Positions 34,900 to 46,830 of a DNA stretch of 64,000 bases are shown here, piece after piece. The position numbers and the translations under genes are program-made. The notes below the pieces were generated by a model. The model saw only the letters and a list, made by a program, of their open reading frames with translations. It made no database searches and had not been told where the DNA came from. Source of the stretch: Galerina marginata (Eukaryota > Basidiomycota > Agaricomycetes > Agaricales > Galerinaceae); the NCBI GenBank assembly GCA_023014335.1, contig JAECYW010000011.1, positions 1,736,001 to 1,800,000 on the forward strand. The letters run 5' to 3'. How positions within the stretch are numbered: the stretch's first letter is position 1; each line of letters begins with the position of its first letter.

Positions 34900-37491
34900 C
34901 TATATTTCAGGATGTAATGGAATAGCATCGAACCACCCATGCTGCTGCTGACCGTTCACATAAGCCTCCTTGATATGCGCTGACATGGGGTCCGTCACAC
35001 TGCGAAGAGCCGACATGACTGCGCTGGCTGTTCTTTGAAGGCTCCACAAACTGATGGCCTTCATTCGTTGGCGATTCATATGTGACTGGGAGACGTGGTA
35101 TGCCAGGGCGTCGTAGGTCTACAAACAGAAAGCTGTAGCACAGTTAGCTGAGCTGAGGAAAGTTACGACTTACCTTGAGTGAAATCGCGTCCATAAGCCC
35201 AGCTAAAAGGTGGATTTAAGTTAATTAATGTTCCTGAAGAGTGACGAATATCCTTACTTTCCCACATCTGAAGAAAAGATCAGCGAAAGAATAAACAATA
35301 CGACCAAAATACTTACAGTCCATGCACCATCGAAATCATTGAGGTCTTGAACTACCCGGCAATGTATTGGCACCAAAGTGCGATTCGCGCTAACAGAGAC
35401 CTCCATTCAACAGCAACGACACAGAAGATGAACATGTCACTCACTTCATGAAAGCAACAATCGGCCTAATAAGTGCATAGTTCACATATGACAGGTCCGA
35501 AGTGAAGATAGGGACTGCTGCTTTGAGGTCTCGGAACCTTAAGTCAATATCAATCACGACCTTTGGCTTATCGTCCTCTTCTTTGCCCTCCTCGTCTTCG
35601 ACTTCCGGAACCGTCAAGGGGGGTTTTGCAAGTTCCCTTTGACCGGGAATGCGCGCTGTATCACTATTGGAAAGAGATGTAGAGATAGCGTCTGCAATTT
35701 CTTCGAGAATGGCACCGAAGGCATTGTCTTGAGGATCGCGAGGGAACTTGATGTCAAGAACTGCATCGACCTTCCCTGATGTAATCCATGAAATTGGGCC
35801 TTCCATTGTAGTTGAGTTCTGAAGATGGTCAATGTTTACACCATCAATACGGATTCGAGACTGATAAAAAATTCAGTGTTCAACAACAGGACATCATTTC
35901 AAGACAGAAAATACCATTCTTGCCCAGTCGCCGTCTTTGAGATCTTTTTCATTTGTGCGTCCGATGCTTTGGGGCTTGTGCAAGCTGAACAAGCAGTTGT
36001 CGAATTGCCCTACCACGTTCTCCGCACATAGAAAATCGTAGAACAGCCATCCTTTCCGGAATAACCGAATATCGGCTCGGAAAATAGATGCAGTATATGG
36101 TCTGAAATCACCCGGTTGGTAGACGGTGACGAGAACATCCTCCAGCTGAAGGCTTTCCAGCTCAAAGTCCCCAGGCCGACTTTCGTGGCGAAATAATGCG
36201 GGGTCGAGTGGGTGGTCTGGATCCCAAAAGACGTTTCGTCGATCTGGAGGTATATAAGTTAAGGTGCATGAGAGTTTATGAAGTCACCATTTACCAACAA
36301 CACCTCTGACACCCCTCACTACAGCATCTTCAACTAAACCCTTGCCGTCCAGCCATCGCTGCAAAGATAAAGTCACATCCACAGAATCGATGGTTAAGTC
36401 GAACATCGTGTAATTTGTATCTTCGTATTTTAGATCCTCGTCGTTGGGTTCGTCGTCGTCGTCCCCAATTCGATGGTACGCGGGATGATTGCTAACGTCG
36501 TACCCAACAGCTGCCATGTGTTCATGACCTTTTACGGGTTTCTCTTCTGCCTGGCCACCGGACGGCCTGAAAGAAACGTAAACGTTCTTGAAGGACAGTC
36601 GGGAGTCTTTCCATTTGGGCACGATGGCAGACTCGAAAATAATTGTGATGCCAGTCTCGGATGTGAGATAGTCACTTATACCGCGGGCGACATAGCCTGC
36701 AGGTCATTTGGTTAGGACAATCAGGGTAGGCACCTTTTGGACAACCCACGTTGAAGTCGTAAGCTGTTAATTGTTGCAAATACGACTGAAAAAAAAGTCG
36801 TACTACATGGTAGGAAAATGAGTGGGGTGGGCCATACACTTTGATGCGGAATATAAGATACGTACGTTCCTATCAATATCCATAATGTCTGACTCATAAC
36901 AAACCAAGTGACAAACGCAGAGATATCGTCGGCGTTGAATTTGCGAAACGACCGAACAGTAAACCACTTGAATCGAATGCGCAGACGCTGCCAGAAGCCT
37001 GTGGCAACGTTAAGAAAATCTTCACGTGTTGGCCTGTGTGGATGTGGTAACGACATTGCGAGTCGTTGGAAGAAACGAGAGTAGTTTTCGTGGTCGCGGG
37101 CATGAGGAAATGCGTCTTCTGGATCAGCGATGCTTTTTTGAGGTGGATCAGAATTGGTGCCCTCTGGAGGCTTTGGACTCTTGGATTGATCCTCAGCTGG
37201 TATTTTGGGTGCTTCAGTGGTGGTCACGAATGTCCTGGCCAGTGATGCATAGAGGAGAGGTCGTGTGCAAGACACTCCAATTACCTTTGAATGTGTGGTA
37301 CGCCAGGTGATAGGTCTCGTATGAGCGGTCAACTTCCGAGGTGCATGGTTAGCAGGTTGAGAAGTGAGAAGACGCTGCTGCTTGAAGAATCTTCGGATAA
37401 GGCTATATCTGTCCAACACCGCAATTTTGACAATATTTTGGGGCCGTTTTCCATAACTGCGAGAGGCACCAGATATCAGAGACGAAAACAT
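34900..37491 (-). CDS. mdm31: Mitochondrial distribution and morphology protein, Mdm31/Mdm32 family
   Basis: Nine exons (37491-36866, 36802-36750, 36696-36295, 36243-35915, 35860-35445, 35389-35317, 35267-35258, 35202-35174, 35118-34900) give 718 aa, intact. ATG 37491 is chosen because the frame upstream has no ATG; the start is Arg/Ser-rich and fits a mitochondrial presequence. A hydrophobic segment follows at about 193-225 (FVTWFVMSQTLWILIGT, then VVFATINSL). The core carries the family signature: YVARGISDYLTSETGITIIF, PKWKDSRLSF, DSVDVTLSLQRWLDGKGLV and, near the end, DFDGAWTMWETGLMDAISL. Mdm31/32 sit in the inner mitochondrial membrane and are needed for normal organelle shape and mtDNA nucleoids. 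An acidic insert (EDEEGKEEDDKP) is unusual. The 10-nt exon 35258-35267 encodes MWE in a conserved block. Confidence 0.9.
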
Positions 37492-38048
37492 TCGTAGTCG
37501 CAGGTAAAACCTGGTGAAGTCCACAAAACCTAGGTGGGCGCCACTGGTGAGAAGGAGCACAATTTGTCAGGCAAACCATTGAACCTGCAGAAAGGACGTC
37601 ATGGAAAACCTTCCAAATGTGGTAGGTGGAGTATTGATGTGACAAACTCAGCGATCACAGTCACGAACTTGAAGCTCACTGCTTACATTCACCCAGCTGT
37701 CGACGTTGTGTCGACGAAGTTCGGACGAACCAGGGACCTCGACACCTACCCAGTCTTACTCGCCTTTGAAGAAGTCTATTAAAGCTTTATCTCGCGGATC
37801 GATGACTTTTAACTTCCATGGATCACACTTGGAGAACCACACTGGCGCTGGAGAACTTCAACACAATCGAAAATACAGACGCACGCGACGGATTTGTGTT
37901 TGCTAATAGTAAATGGGTTAAAAGATGCTGATGATATATACTGATTATGATGGGTGAGATTGTTATTGTACATCGGAAAATTAAATAATTGTTGATAGGT
38001 TCGTTCGGGTCGGTTACATTTGCATATTCCACTTTTCGCATTGGGCAT
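37492..38048. other. Intergenic, Mdm31 promoter
   Basis: About 560 bp upstream of Mdm31 and downstream of the small basic-protein gene. No coding or structural signal seen; the 37900-37990 part is AT-rich. Confidence 0.5.
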
Positions 38049-38742
38049 TCACAAGATTGCAAAACCTAACTTCGTGTCAGCGTATTCAATTAACGGAAGA
38101 CCTCGGATTCCTGACCTGTCTGTCAACCGCAAAAACCTGCATCTCTGGCACTGAGGTCGCCCATTAATGTTACAACCACATTTTGCATATTCTTCTGAGA
38201 ACTGTGATAATAAACTCCCTTCATTCGAAAGCGCGACCGTCGACACGAAATTGGAAACAGGCTTCTGTACTGCAAGCATTTGGCATCGCTTTCCCAAAAA
38301 CGCCTGAGTCATTGCCTCTTTGGCTTTCTCTAACTTCGCGACCCTCGCCGTATCAGAAACCCGACTTCGTTTTGGAGGAGTGGTACTGCGACTGGTCAAT
38401 GTCAGTTGTTTTTGTACAGCCTTCGGTGGGTCTTTGGCCTTTGAGTTTATATTTGGAGTGGCGACGACAGGTCGTTCACTGCGTTTGCAACTAAAGATAG
38501 AGGTGCCAACGACAAGTGGCTTGGAAGATGGCCGGACGCTCGAGAGTGCATTGCGTTGCAGCAGTGGACGGATGACGATCTTCTTGCGCGAACTGCAAAA
38601 ACAAATGCATAGATAAGCATCTAATGAGTGGCTTAATCTATGCCACATACCTCAAATCCAAGCTGATTTCCTGGGGCATCACCATATCATTGAGCGGGAC
38701 CATGTTACTGACGGGAACGGTAGGGACTGAGTCGTATCTCAT
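38049..38742 (-). CDS. Small basic Ser/Lys-rich protein with C-terminal Cys cluster
   Basis: Two exons (38742-38651, 38592-38049; 58-nt intron) give 211 aa. It is rich in Ser, Pro, Lys and Arg with a short helix (ARVAKLEKAKEAMTQAFLGK, about residues 118-137) and a C-terminal cluster CGCNINGRPQCQRCRFLRL that could bind metal. No family recognised. The start is the first ATG after a plausible promoter, but a further upstream exon is possible. The composition suggests a nuclear or nucleic-acid-associated protein; that is only an impression. Confidence 0.55.
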
Positions 38743-40442
38743 CTTGGGCTTGCAACTGGTTTTGTCGGTGGGATGGAATGCTTGTTACTTATATATAAAT
38801 GAAATGAGGCCAAGCGGGTTTGGTGAGGATAGAAGGCATCATGCATACCACGTTTTAGGGCGAAAATACTTTTCTTCAAAATACCCGTCGAAGAGAAGTC
38901 GAAGATTAAATCGCAACGTAAACCAGAGGCTTGGCTCTGTGAATGTGGGGAGAACCTGTAAAACGGGGAAAGCGGAAAAGATGGGTGCCCAATTGTGCGT
39001 GGAGACTACTTTTATATGGTTTTTGAGTCTGTGCCACCCAACAGTCTGATAATTAGGATGATCAAAAAGGGGCTAGTACGTAAAGGGTATCCCCGGATAA
39101 GCCTGATTGCGTCACGAGACTGTGACTTAACGCGGCTTTGTCACAACATCGCGCTTTGATCCACAGCGGACAAACCCTCGTCATCGCAGGGCTTTTCCCT
39201 GACTATTTCAGTTAGACATGTACCGTGGAATATCCAAGAATCAATCTCTGGACGTGGACGCAGATCGAGTCACTCAAGGTCACTTCTGAGTCTAGACCCG
39301 TTATCGAGTTGAAACTGAGTCTGGGATCATCGACAAGTATGACCAAAGTATGACCTTATATCTGCGCATAAACTTAATCCCAGTGCTTATCTGATCTTCT
39401 GTGACTTCAATCTGCTTTGACGTCTGCCCGCATCTGTCAACATTGCATGGCTCTATTGGCTCGAGCACAGCGCGAAGTTGACCCAAAGTTGACCAGCTTT
39501 AGCTGATATTGACTCCGTAGTACTATACCCAAGCCCTAAATTTCTTTCTCTCGCCTGAGCTCGCCTAGTCGTAGACTGTGGACCGATAGTGCCAAACGGT
39601 ACAAGTGTTCTCATGAATCGTCACTTATGTCTTGACAAAATGTATCTCTCTGGGCGGCACCGACGTCGGAAACACCATCCTGGTGAATAGCATGCATTCC
39701 TGTGGATTCTCCATGGGCCCAAGATGGCTTTGCCTTATCCAACTTCAGCTTTGTCTTATTTTTGCCACATGCAAGACGCCTCTGAAATGAATAGTTGATT
39801 AACCTGTTGAGTCGGCCCAAGTAAATTCTGCCCACATTCTCACCTTCACAGCACCTCACTTTTTCTTTCGATTTATTTGGTATTCCCTGGCACTTATTCC
39901 GCGATGCGAAAGCTCTTTCTGACCAGTGACCAAGCGCATTCCAGCAGGGATAACAAAGACGTCACCTGCTGGCCGAAGTAGCTACAAAAAAAGGGAGCAC
40001 GATGGTGATTGGTACGCATACATGAATAATACTCTTTGTGAAACGTCTTAAGGAATGAACTACAGTACCCAAGGACACAACCGCGCCAGTTGAAGTATAT
40101 TCCAGAACCCCTGCGCGTCTAGCAAAGCCTGCCCCTTACACTGTTTGTAATGGATGTAATGGAGCAGTCATCCAAACGGAGAAATATACGCATCCTGAAA
40201 AGACGACGTTGCACCCAGATTGTTACGAGGGATCAGGGGAACAAGAGGACCTTTCCGCGAAGCTGTCGAATGGATCCTGAGGTCTGGGCTTAGGGCAGCA
40301 TAATACGAAGCCATGAATTTCTTGGACGTTCAATAAATTAGTCGCATTTGAGTAGTAAAGACAGTGTATAAATAAACATCCATTCAACGCAGAGTGTAGG
40401 TCGAAAACCCGTTTGTTCTTGCCAAGATAGAAGAATGGCAAA
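38743..40442. other. Intergenic, no supported gene
   Basis: About 1.7 kb. A plus-strand frame open at 40071-40280 without ATG reads CNGCNGAVIQTEKYTH...LHPDC, which vaguely recalls one half of a LIM finger, but no partner exon or start was found. Otherwise only short conflicting frames. Confidence 0.5.
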
Positions 40443-41535
40443 CTAACCAAAAAGACCGCCAACCTTTACGGTCAGCAGTTTGACGACACCATCCTGAGAG
40501 ATTCCTGAATATATAGTATATTAGGGATCAAGTCCTTAGACAATAATTGTCAAACACACCATGATTTATGCCAGCAGAGCCGGCGGGGAGCAAGCCTGTG
40601 ACGTCCTGGACGGTTGTGGTGTAAGTCTTCAACAAAAACTGCTTCTTGCCCACTGCCTTTTTGACAAAGTTGTCACTAGAAAAAAGAAGACGTGATTTCA
40701 TGGGTAATGTACCTTATCTAAAGTGAAGTTGTTGCTCACCGGCCAATATTGTAGCCATTCGGAGCAATGGTATGGTGATCCTCAAGGTCTTCCTCTTGGG
40801 ACACGCTGTAAGAAAGACTTTTTGTCAATGTATGCGCCTACTGGAGTTACGACGCGCACTTACGCTAGGAAAAGTGCACCACTATTCGCCGTCGGGCCGT
40901 CTTGGCGGTATGTACTTCAGTCGAACGTCAAGTGTCAGATATTGCGAGTTACGGGTTACAGGTGCTAGAACCCACCGAAGATGGTCACCTCCAGTCAAGC
41001 TCTCCAAACATGATCCAAGCACTGGAATGCCGAAGTATTCTCGTAGTACTTCCTGCACCGCATATTAATTTATGTTCAGTATCCATGCCAGAACTCATAC
41101 CCTTTCACCCAACAAGCCATGGCCATCACCAAGGTTGGCCAATTGCGCTGCTCCGCTGTGAAGCCCGAGACATTCCTTGGTGCTGAGATATGTGAGCGAG
41201 ATTCAATGCACGGATCACAGTAGACGACTTACAAACCAATTGCACGAGCATAATTTAGAAAACCGTCAGGCGTAAGGACTTCTGGAGAGCTTTTCCCTGA
41301 GATAATGACCTGTAGATAGCTAAGCAAACGGCTCTGATGTTCCAACGTGTACTCATACATTCAAGGGTTCCCCGCCATCGCCAGATTGGTTGAGCTGAGA
41401 ACCACCTCCTTTACTAGGATCGAAAAAATCGACGGCACCCCGTTCAGTCAACTCGCTGGCATCCCGTTCGATTATCGGCGCTGCAGAAACACCAATGGCG
41501 ACAAAAATGAGTGCAGAAAAGAATGTGGGACGCAT
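40443..41535 (-). CDS. Secreted protein of an unnamed basidiomycete family
   Basis: Eight exons (41535-41359, 41309-41233, 41182-41101, 41052-40976, 40914-40864, 40805-40740, 40675-40560, 40504-40443) give 235 aa, intact. The first 20 residues are a clear signal peptide (FFSALIFVAIGVSAAPI). The mature protein has recognisable blocks: SGKSSPEVLTPDGFLNYARA, ANLGDGHGL, LGSCLESLTGGDHLR, QDGPTANSGALFLA and HHTIAPNGYNIGRD. I recall similar extracellular proteins in mushrooms without known function; I cannot name the family. There are two cysteines (in KECLGL and LGSCLES) that could pair. No catalytic motif recognised. Exon-intron structure is regular (introns 48-64 nt), which supports a live gene. 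Confidence 0.75.
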
Positions 41536-42554
41536 AATGGCGGGAGTGCAAAAGCAAGAGAATGGGTGAAGATGGGGTTCTTTGGACAGTTAGAAAATTC
41601 TGACCGTTCATATATGAGCTCAGGCACCGACATACCGGATCTGCTTGCTGTCTAGTGTCCACATGTTCCTACAGTGAGTGACCTTCAAGTTCATAGAAGA
41701 TCAATAGCGGTTCATTGCCATATGATAATATAATAGCGCCGGGGAACGAAGATAGAAGTCGTGTAGTGCGGGGAAGTTCAGATAACCCCAACAGGAAGTC
41801 AAGTTACACCGCTAAGTACACCAGATTACAACCTATTACAACTGGGTTACAACCGCGGTAAAAAGCTGAGAGCTTCGAGAAACGTACGACCAGGGACCGA
41901 GTGACTAGAAATACAAGGCAGACTCGAAGAATGTCTGGTCGTCACCGGGATCCGTGAGATGCTAAGCTCAGAAGGCCAAGCCCGTCCCTAGGTCGTGTCC
42001 GAGTCGAAGCATACAAGCTGTAAAGCATGTAAAGGTTTTGGAGACAAAATGCATGGAGCACAACGTTGCCATAAGAGTCTAAGACTGTCTTGTCGATGAT
42101 AGGTACATAGGCAAATAGCGCGTCAAAGACGCCGGTGACTGGGAAGTCGCACCCAGTATCGATTGGCCAGGTGACGACTGCAGGAAACAGCGATGATTAT
42201 ATATAGATCAGTCGATATCCCGAGTTACACCGATCTTTCGTGGTCGAGGTTGGAGGAGCTGTGGTGGACAGAGGCAAAAGGCGGGCCGACGAATTGGTCA
42301 GCATGTGGAACAAAGGGGTGGTTTGATAGACAGTCTGACCCTTTTCCTTTCAATTTTCAACCACAACCGCCCGTTATTTCGTTTCAAACCTCCCCATCCA
42401 CCGTAAGTATACGGCAAGTGTCTAGTGCTGCCGCTGTATGCCAGCAGCTGTCGACGGCCATCGTGTCAGAAAGAATTTTCGAGGTATGTACCTGATTTAC
42501 ATACCGTAACTCTTACCATTGCCTCAACTCAAAAATTCAGCGCCCATCTAAATC
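41536..42554. other. Divergent intergenic region, 1 kb
   Basis: Between two divergent gene starts. A frame at 42193-42495 plus could be 5' UTR or an upstream exon of the next gene but lacks support. Imperfect repeats of ttacaac occur at 41822-41852. No other signal. Confidence 0.5.
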
Positions 42555-45500
42555 ATGGCCAATCTTTCCTCCAACGACCCAAATGGCCGTCTTTTCCCCT
42601 ATACATCAACTCATGTCAGTACTATCTCGGCACTTCCTCCAGTTTCACCAGCACCTCCAAGCTTTTCTAATTTTCAATTCAAGACAATTGGACAACAACC
42701 AGCATTGCTCCAGCGTATATCAGCACCAGGTCTTGATACTCTTCCGTACCAACACTTGGACCGCTCTCCATCCTTATCGCCAGATCTGCCCAACGGACCC
42801 TCCTCTTCTGAAAGACTAAACCCAGGACAACCTTCTTTGCAAGCACGGTTATCCATGTTGGACCCTCCTGATTACGAAAGTAATGCTATGAGTATCGACT
42901 TACAGAACATTGATCCTGTTTTGGGACGGAAGGTCGGTACCTCCGCCTCTCAAAAACCTGCCTCAACTATATCGGATATTTCCCTTGAAAATCGTGAAGT
43001 GGATGACTGTCCTCCAGGTCCCATTCCCTTCGTTTCAAATCAGCCTAAAACCGACTCGTCGAGACATAGTTCAGCAGTGCCTTATAATGCTGCTGCCCCC
43101 ACTTCATCTTCGTCTGATGCATCTCTGTCTCTGCCTTCCAACATCGCATTGTCCCCACATCCGTCATCTCTACCCAACGAACCCAGTCTTGCATCACTTC
43201 GTGCACTTCAAATGCGCATTTCATCAGCCATTTCTAATCTTGGGCCTGTCAGCATAACGGACGCTTTGCAGCTAGCTCAGTCTGCGAAAGAGCACTGCAC
43301 AAAAGTGAATTCCTCCGCCCGCCAGGCCAACGAATTGGCTCAACAAGCCTTGAGATCCGCACAACAGTCTGTGGATGCGGCACGCCAGTGCCTCGCCGTC
43401 GCTGGATCCATTCAACTACGGGCTGACGAGGTTATGACCGCTGTTGAAAAAATCTCCTCCGCGCAAGGAACAAGAGAATGGAACGACGCTTTGGACACGC
43501 TGAAAGATAATTCTCACCTTTTAGAACAATGGGTGCGCGACAGAGAGGCGCAGGAAGCTAAACGTCTGCGCGAGCTGAAAGATCAATCCGAGCACAGAAA
43601 GCAAGACACTCGTAGCACCCATTCAAATAGCGTCGTGCCGAGTCTTTCCTCGCCCTCGTCGACAGTCCAAAGTAACTCACTACAATCATCGGCCATCGGT
43701 GTCGATATTTCGGATTCTATATCTCCCCCCCTGATGGTTGAAGATGATTCCGCTACCCAAGCCTTGAAGCGAGAACGCGAAGAACGCGAAGAACGTAATA
43801 AGCAGATTGCAGCAAATTTTCAAAAACTTCGCTTGCAAGATGAAGCCAAGGAGCAGGCGATGAAAAAAGAGCAGGAAAAACTCGACTTGCTCGCCGCTGA
43901 CATTGCCCGACGACGAGCTGAACGCATTGCAGCCGAAGAACAGGAGAAGGCCCGTCAAGAGCAAGAGGAAAAAGAGGCTGAAATTAAGCTGAAAGCACTG
44001 GAGCGCACCCGAGAGGAAGCTGCTCGGAGGGCAAGCGAACAGCGAGCCCTGGAAGCTTCAATGGAGAAGCAGAACAGCGCTCAGTTGCAGAAGGAGCAGG
44101 ACGACCGAATCCGCATCGAGGAAAAGGCAAAACGCCTTGAAAGGGAGCAGGCTGATGCTGAACAACAGCGAATTGTACAGCTTAAGCTCCAAGAGCAACG
44201 GGCGTCTGTGGAGGCTGCTAAAAGGATCCAGGATGAGCGGGCGGCCAAGTTCGGTCAGGGTTCGCCAGTGGACAAAATCTTTTCTCCTACAACTTCTGCC
44301 ACATCTTTTCCTATAATTTCCCCACCTCAAGCCATTTATGATTGTGGAAATGTTGTCTCGAAGAAGACCCTTCTTACCGGGAGTCCTGGCAGGCAACAGA
44401 CAGGTGTATCGGATAGATTTCGTGCACCTATTGCATCGAGCGACCCTTTTGCTCTTCCATCGTCGTCCATGCCTACCAATGCCCCAAGCCAAGCCGACAC
44501 TACTGGTTCGGTCAGTGTGTCCATTCCTGGACTCAGTAGGCGGTTCCCAAATGTCGATCGATCCTTCGTCTGTCGTGTCTTCCTCGAATCATCGTGAAGA
44601 GGAGCCCGTCACGCCAGTTGGCCACGGTCTCGCCAATACCGACAAAGGTCGTACAAATCAAGTTCCACATCCCCTTCCTTGGCCTCGGTGTCAAAATGGT
44701 TTGGTTGCACCTTCACAAACTGCTGAAGACGACAAGGGTTCGCCCGAGTCCACAAAGTCTTCCAAAGCACATAGGACCGGCCACACCACCACCGGCGAAA
44801 AGTCCGTCCCTACGGACTGTTTCGGTTGACACTGAAGGCTCGGATATCGGCAACCTTCCATTGCTTCCTCGTTCTTTGGTACCCTCTATCTCGCCTGAAG
44901 CGCAGAAGGCGAATTTACGGAGGCTTATGGATGCCAATGGCATCCCTCAACGCCTGGCTTTAAAGCAGGAAGCAGATACGAAGCCTCTCGTAAAGTTAGA
45001 ACAACAACCACAACCAGAAGCTCCTGTTCCTCATTACCAGGTTTCTTCGTCGGCTTCTCGTGATCAAAATGGCGCGATATCCCCGATTAAGATAGGCCCG
45101 CCTCGAAAGAAGACAAAAACCGAGCCGCCTGGGGATATTCCTCTCCTTTCCTTGCCTTCTCCTACCGATAATGAAGCGACATTGGACCAACCTACAGCCT
45201 CTAGCGCTGCTGCATCCAAACCACAGGAACTTACGTTCAACAAAGACAAGCCTGCTGTCGTTAATTCAACTGCCTCTCTCCAAAATGTATCGTCGGTTGC
45301 TTCAGCAAATGAACGACCCCCTTTGCGAATCACTTGTCGGACCAGGAGGACCCCCCTATTATCAATGCTCCTTTGAACCTCTCACCCACTTTGCCGCGTC
45401 GGCCTGAATTACCTTTAGGATCTGCGTCTCTGATGAGCAATCGGGTTTCTATCGGCTCCAATGAGGGTTCTCGAGTGCGACCAGATGTAGCCAATATGGA

Positions 45501-46519
45501 TGGAAGGCTCCAGCCAAGTCTTCAAGGTATGCCAGACCATAGACAGCGGCTCCAGGCACGCGCACCGCGGCCAATGGTTGACCATTACTCTCCTGCTGCT
45601 GCTCCTGCTGCTCCTCTTCCTTCCCTTCTTCCTTCGCTTCCCCCTGCCCTTCCTCCTGCCACCATTACAGCCAACCGTCGTCCTTCCCAACGACAACCTC
45701 CCCCTTGGGTGGATCACTATTCACCGCCCCGTCACACTCCGGAACCCTTGCCAACTTTCACGGCATATAACAATCATCCCGGAAGACCCCCAGCGAAATC
45801 TAAAGGCTCAGGTAGTGATAACAATTCGCGAGGCCCTTCTCCTGATCGGGCCCTTCCCAACAGTCGCTCCATGTCTTCGGAGATTGTCCCGCCTATAGGG
45901 CAAAAACGTCTGCGCGACGACCAAGATGTCGGCAGCCCGCCACGTAGACGACCGAGATATGGAGACCATCTACAGCCACGTGAAGGCGGTCATTACCATC
46001 CTGGGCCCCGTTATCCTGGCACAAAAGCGTACCAGGACGAGTGGAGTCACACTGCGGAGTACGGCCGCTCTCCTTCACCCGAACTTCCTCAGCAAACTCC
46101 ACTATCTCAGAGAATTGAACCAGAACCAGAACGCAGACCTCCTTTTTCTGGTTACAGGGAGGGTCAGGCCCATCCGGGTATCCGGTCAACGATATGATCA
46201 GCAAAATCAACGTCGTCAGGCAAACCCGCAGCCAGTCGCTCAAGGTTCAGACCATCCCTATCAGAACAACAATTCACCGACGCAGAATTATCGAAATTAT
46301 GACTCACCTCCACAGTTGCTTAATCGCTTCAGTGATTCAACGAAATTGCGTGGGCCCCCTTCGGACGTAGGCTATCACCCCAACAAAGGGCCTCGTCCCC
46401 GTGTCATGAAACAGAACCACAGGGACTACAGGCCCCCCCAACCACCACCTTTGGAGCAGCGCATTGCTAACAAAGGCTCACTGATCAATCGACTTGAAGG
46501 AATGCAGAATCAAGAGTAA
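42555..46519 (+). CDS. Large coiled-coil and Pro-rich protein, four frame breaks
   Basis: A long single-exon reading of about 1319 aa after correction. The N-terminal 260 residues are Ser/Pro-rich. A helical region follows (DALQLAQSAKEHCTKVNSSA onwards), then a highly charged coiled coil around residues 390-580 (REEREERNKQIAANFQKLRL and many EEQEK/REEAARR repeats). The C-terminal third is Pro/Arg/Gln-rich with poly-Pro and RRRPR patches and ends IANKGSLINRLEGMQNQE, a short possibly helical motif. No domain recognised; it could be a nuclear RNA- or chromatin-associated scaffold. Frame breaks: GG at 44539-44540, AAA at 44764-44766, C5 at 45317-45321 (two bases) and GGG at 46176-46178. Removing them gives exactly 1320 codons. 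As read, translation stops after 680 codons. Confidence 0.6.
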
Positions 46520-46830
46520 GCCAAATTAGTGCGTTTCTTTTACACATTCGAGTTCTTTTCCTTTTGATGTTAACTGCGTGCAGTTTTCCATTTTCGACTC
46601 ACTTTCAGCTCTTTGAACCGATGCATAATTTCGTTATAAATCAGTTATTGACTTCATTAAAGGGTGGCGAATACGTAAAATCAGTTATTGTATTGTAGCC
46701 CACCTCGCTTTTGAATGCGATAAATAGTCTTATCTTTAAGCTTTGCTCTCGATCCGAATCTCATGACAGATGACACCAAAAAAATTCTGGTACTCGTGCA
46801 AAGGACCTACTACAAGATGGCGCCCAGATT
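46520..46830. other. Convergent 3' intergenic region
   Basis: About 310 bp between stops on opposite strands; presumed 3' UTRs. A near-repeat of aaatcagttatt occurs at about 46637 and 46678. Confidence 0.5.

Noticed and set aside
40071..40280. Plus-strand open frame with CNGCNG...HPDC, reminiscent of half a LIM finger
   Set aside because: No ATG, no partner Cys/His cluster and no splice-consistent exons on either side.
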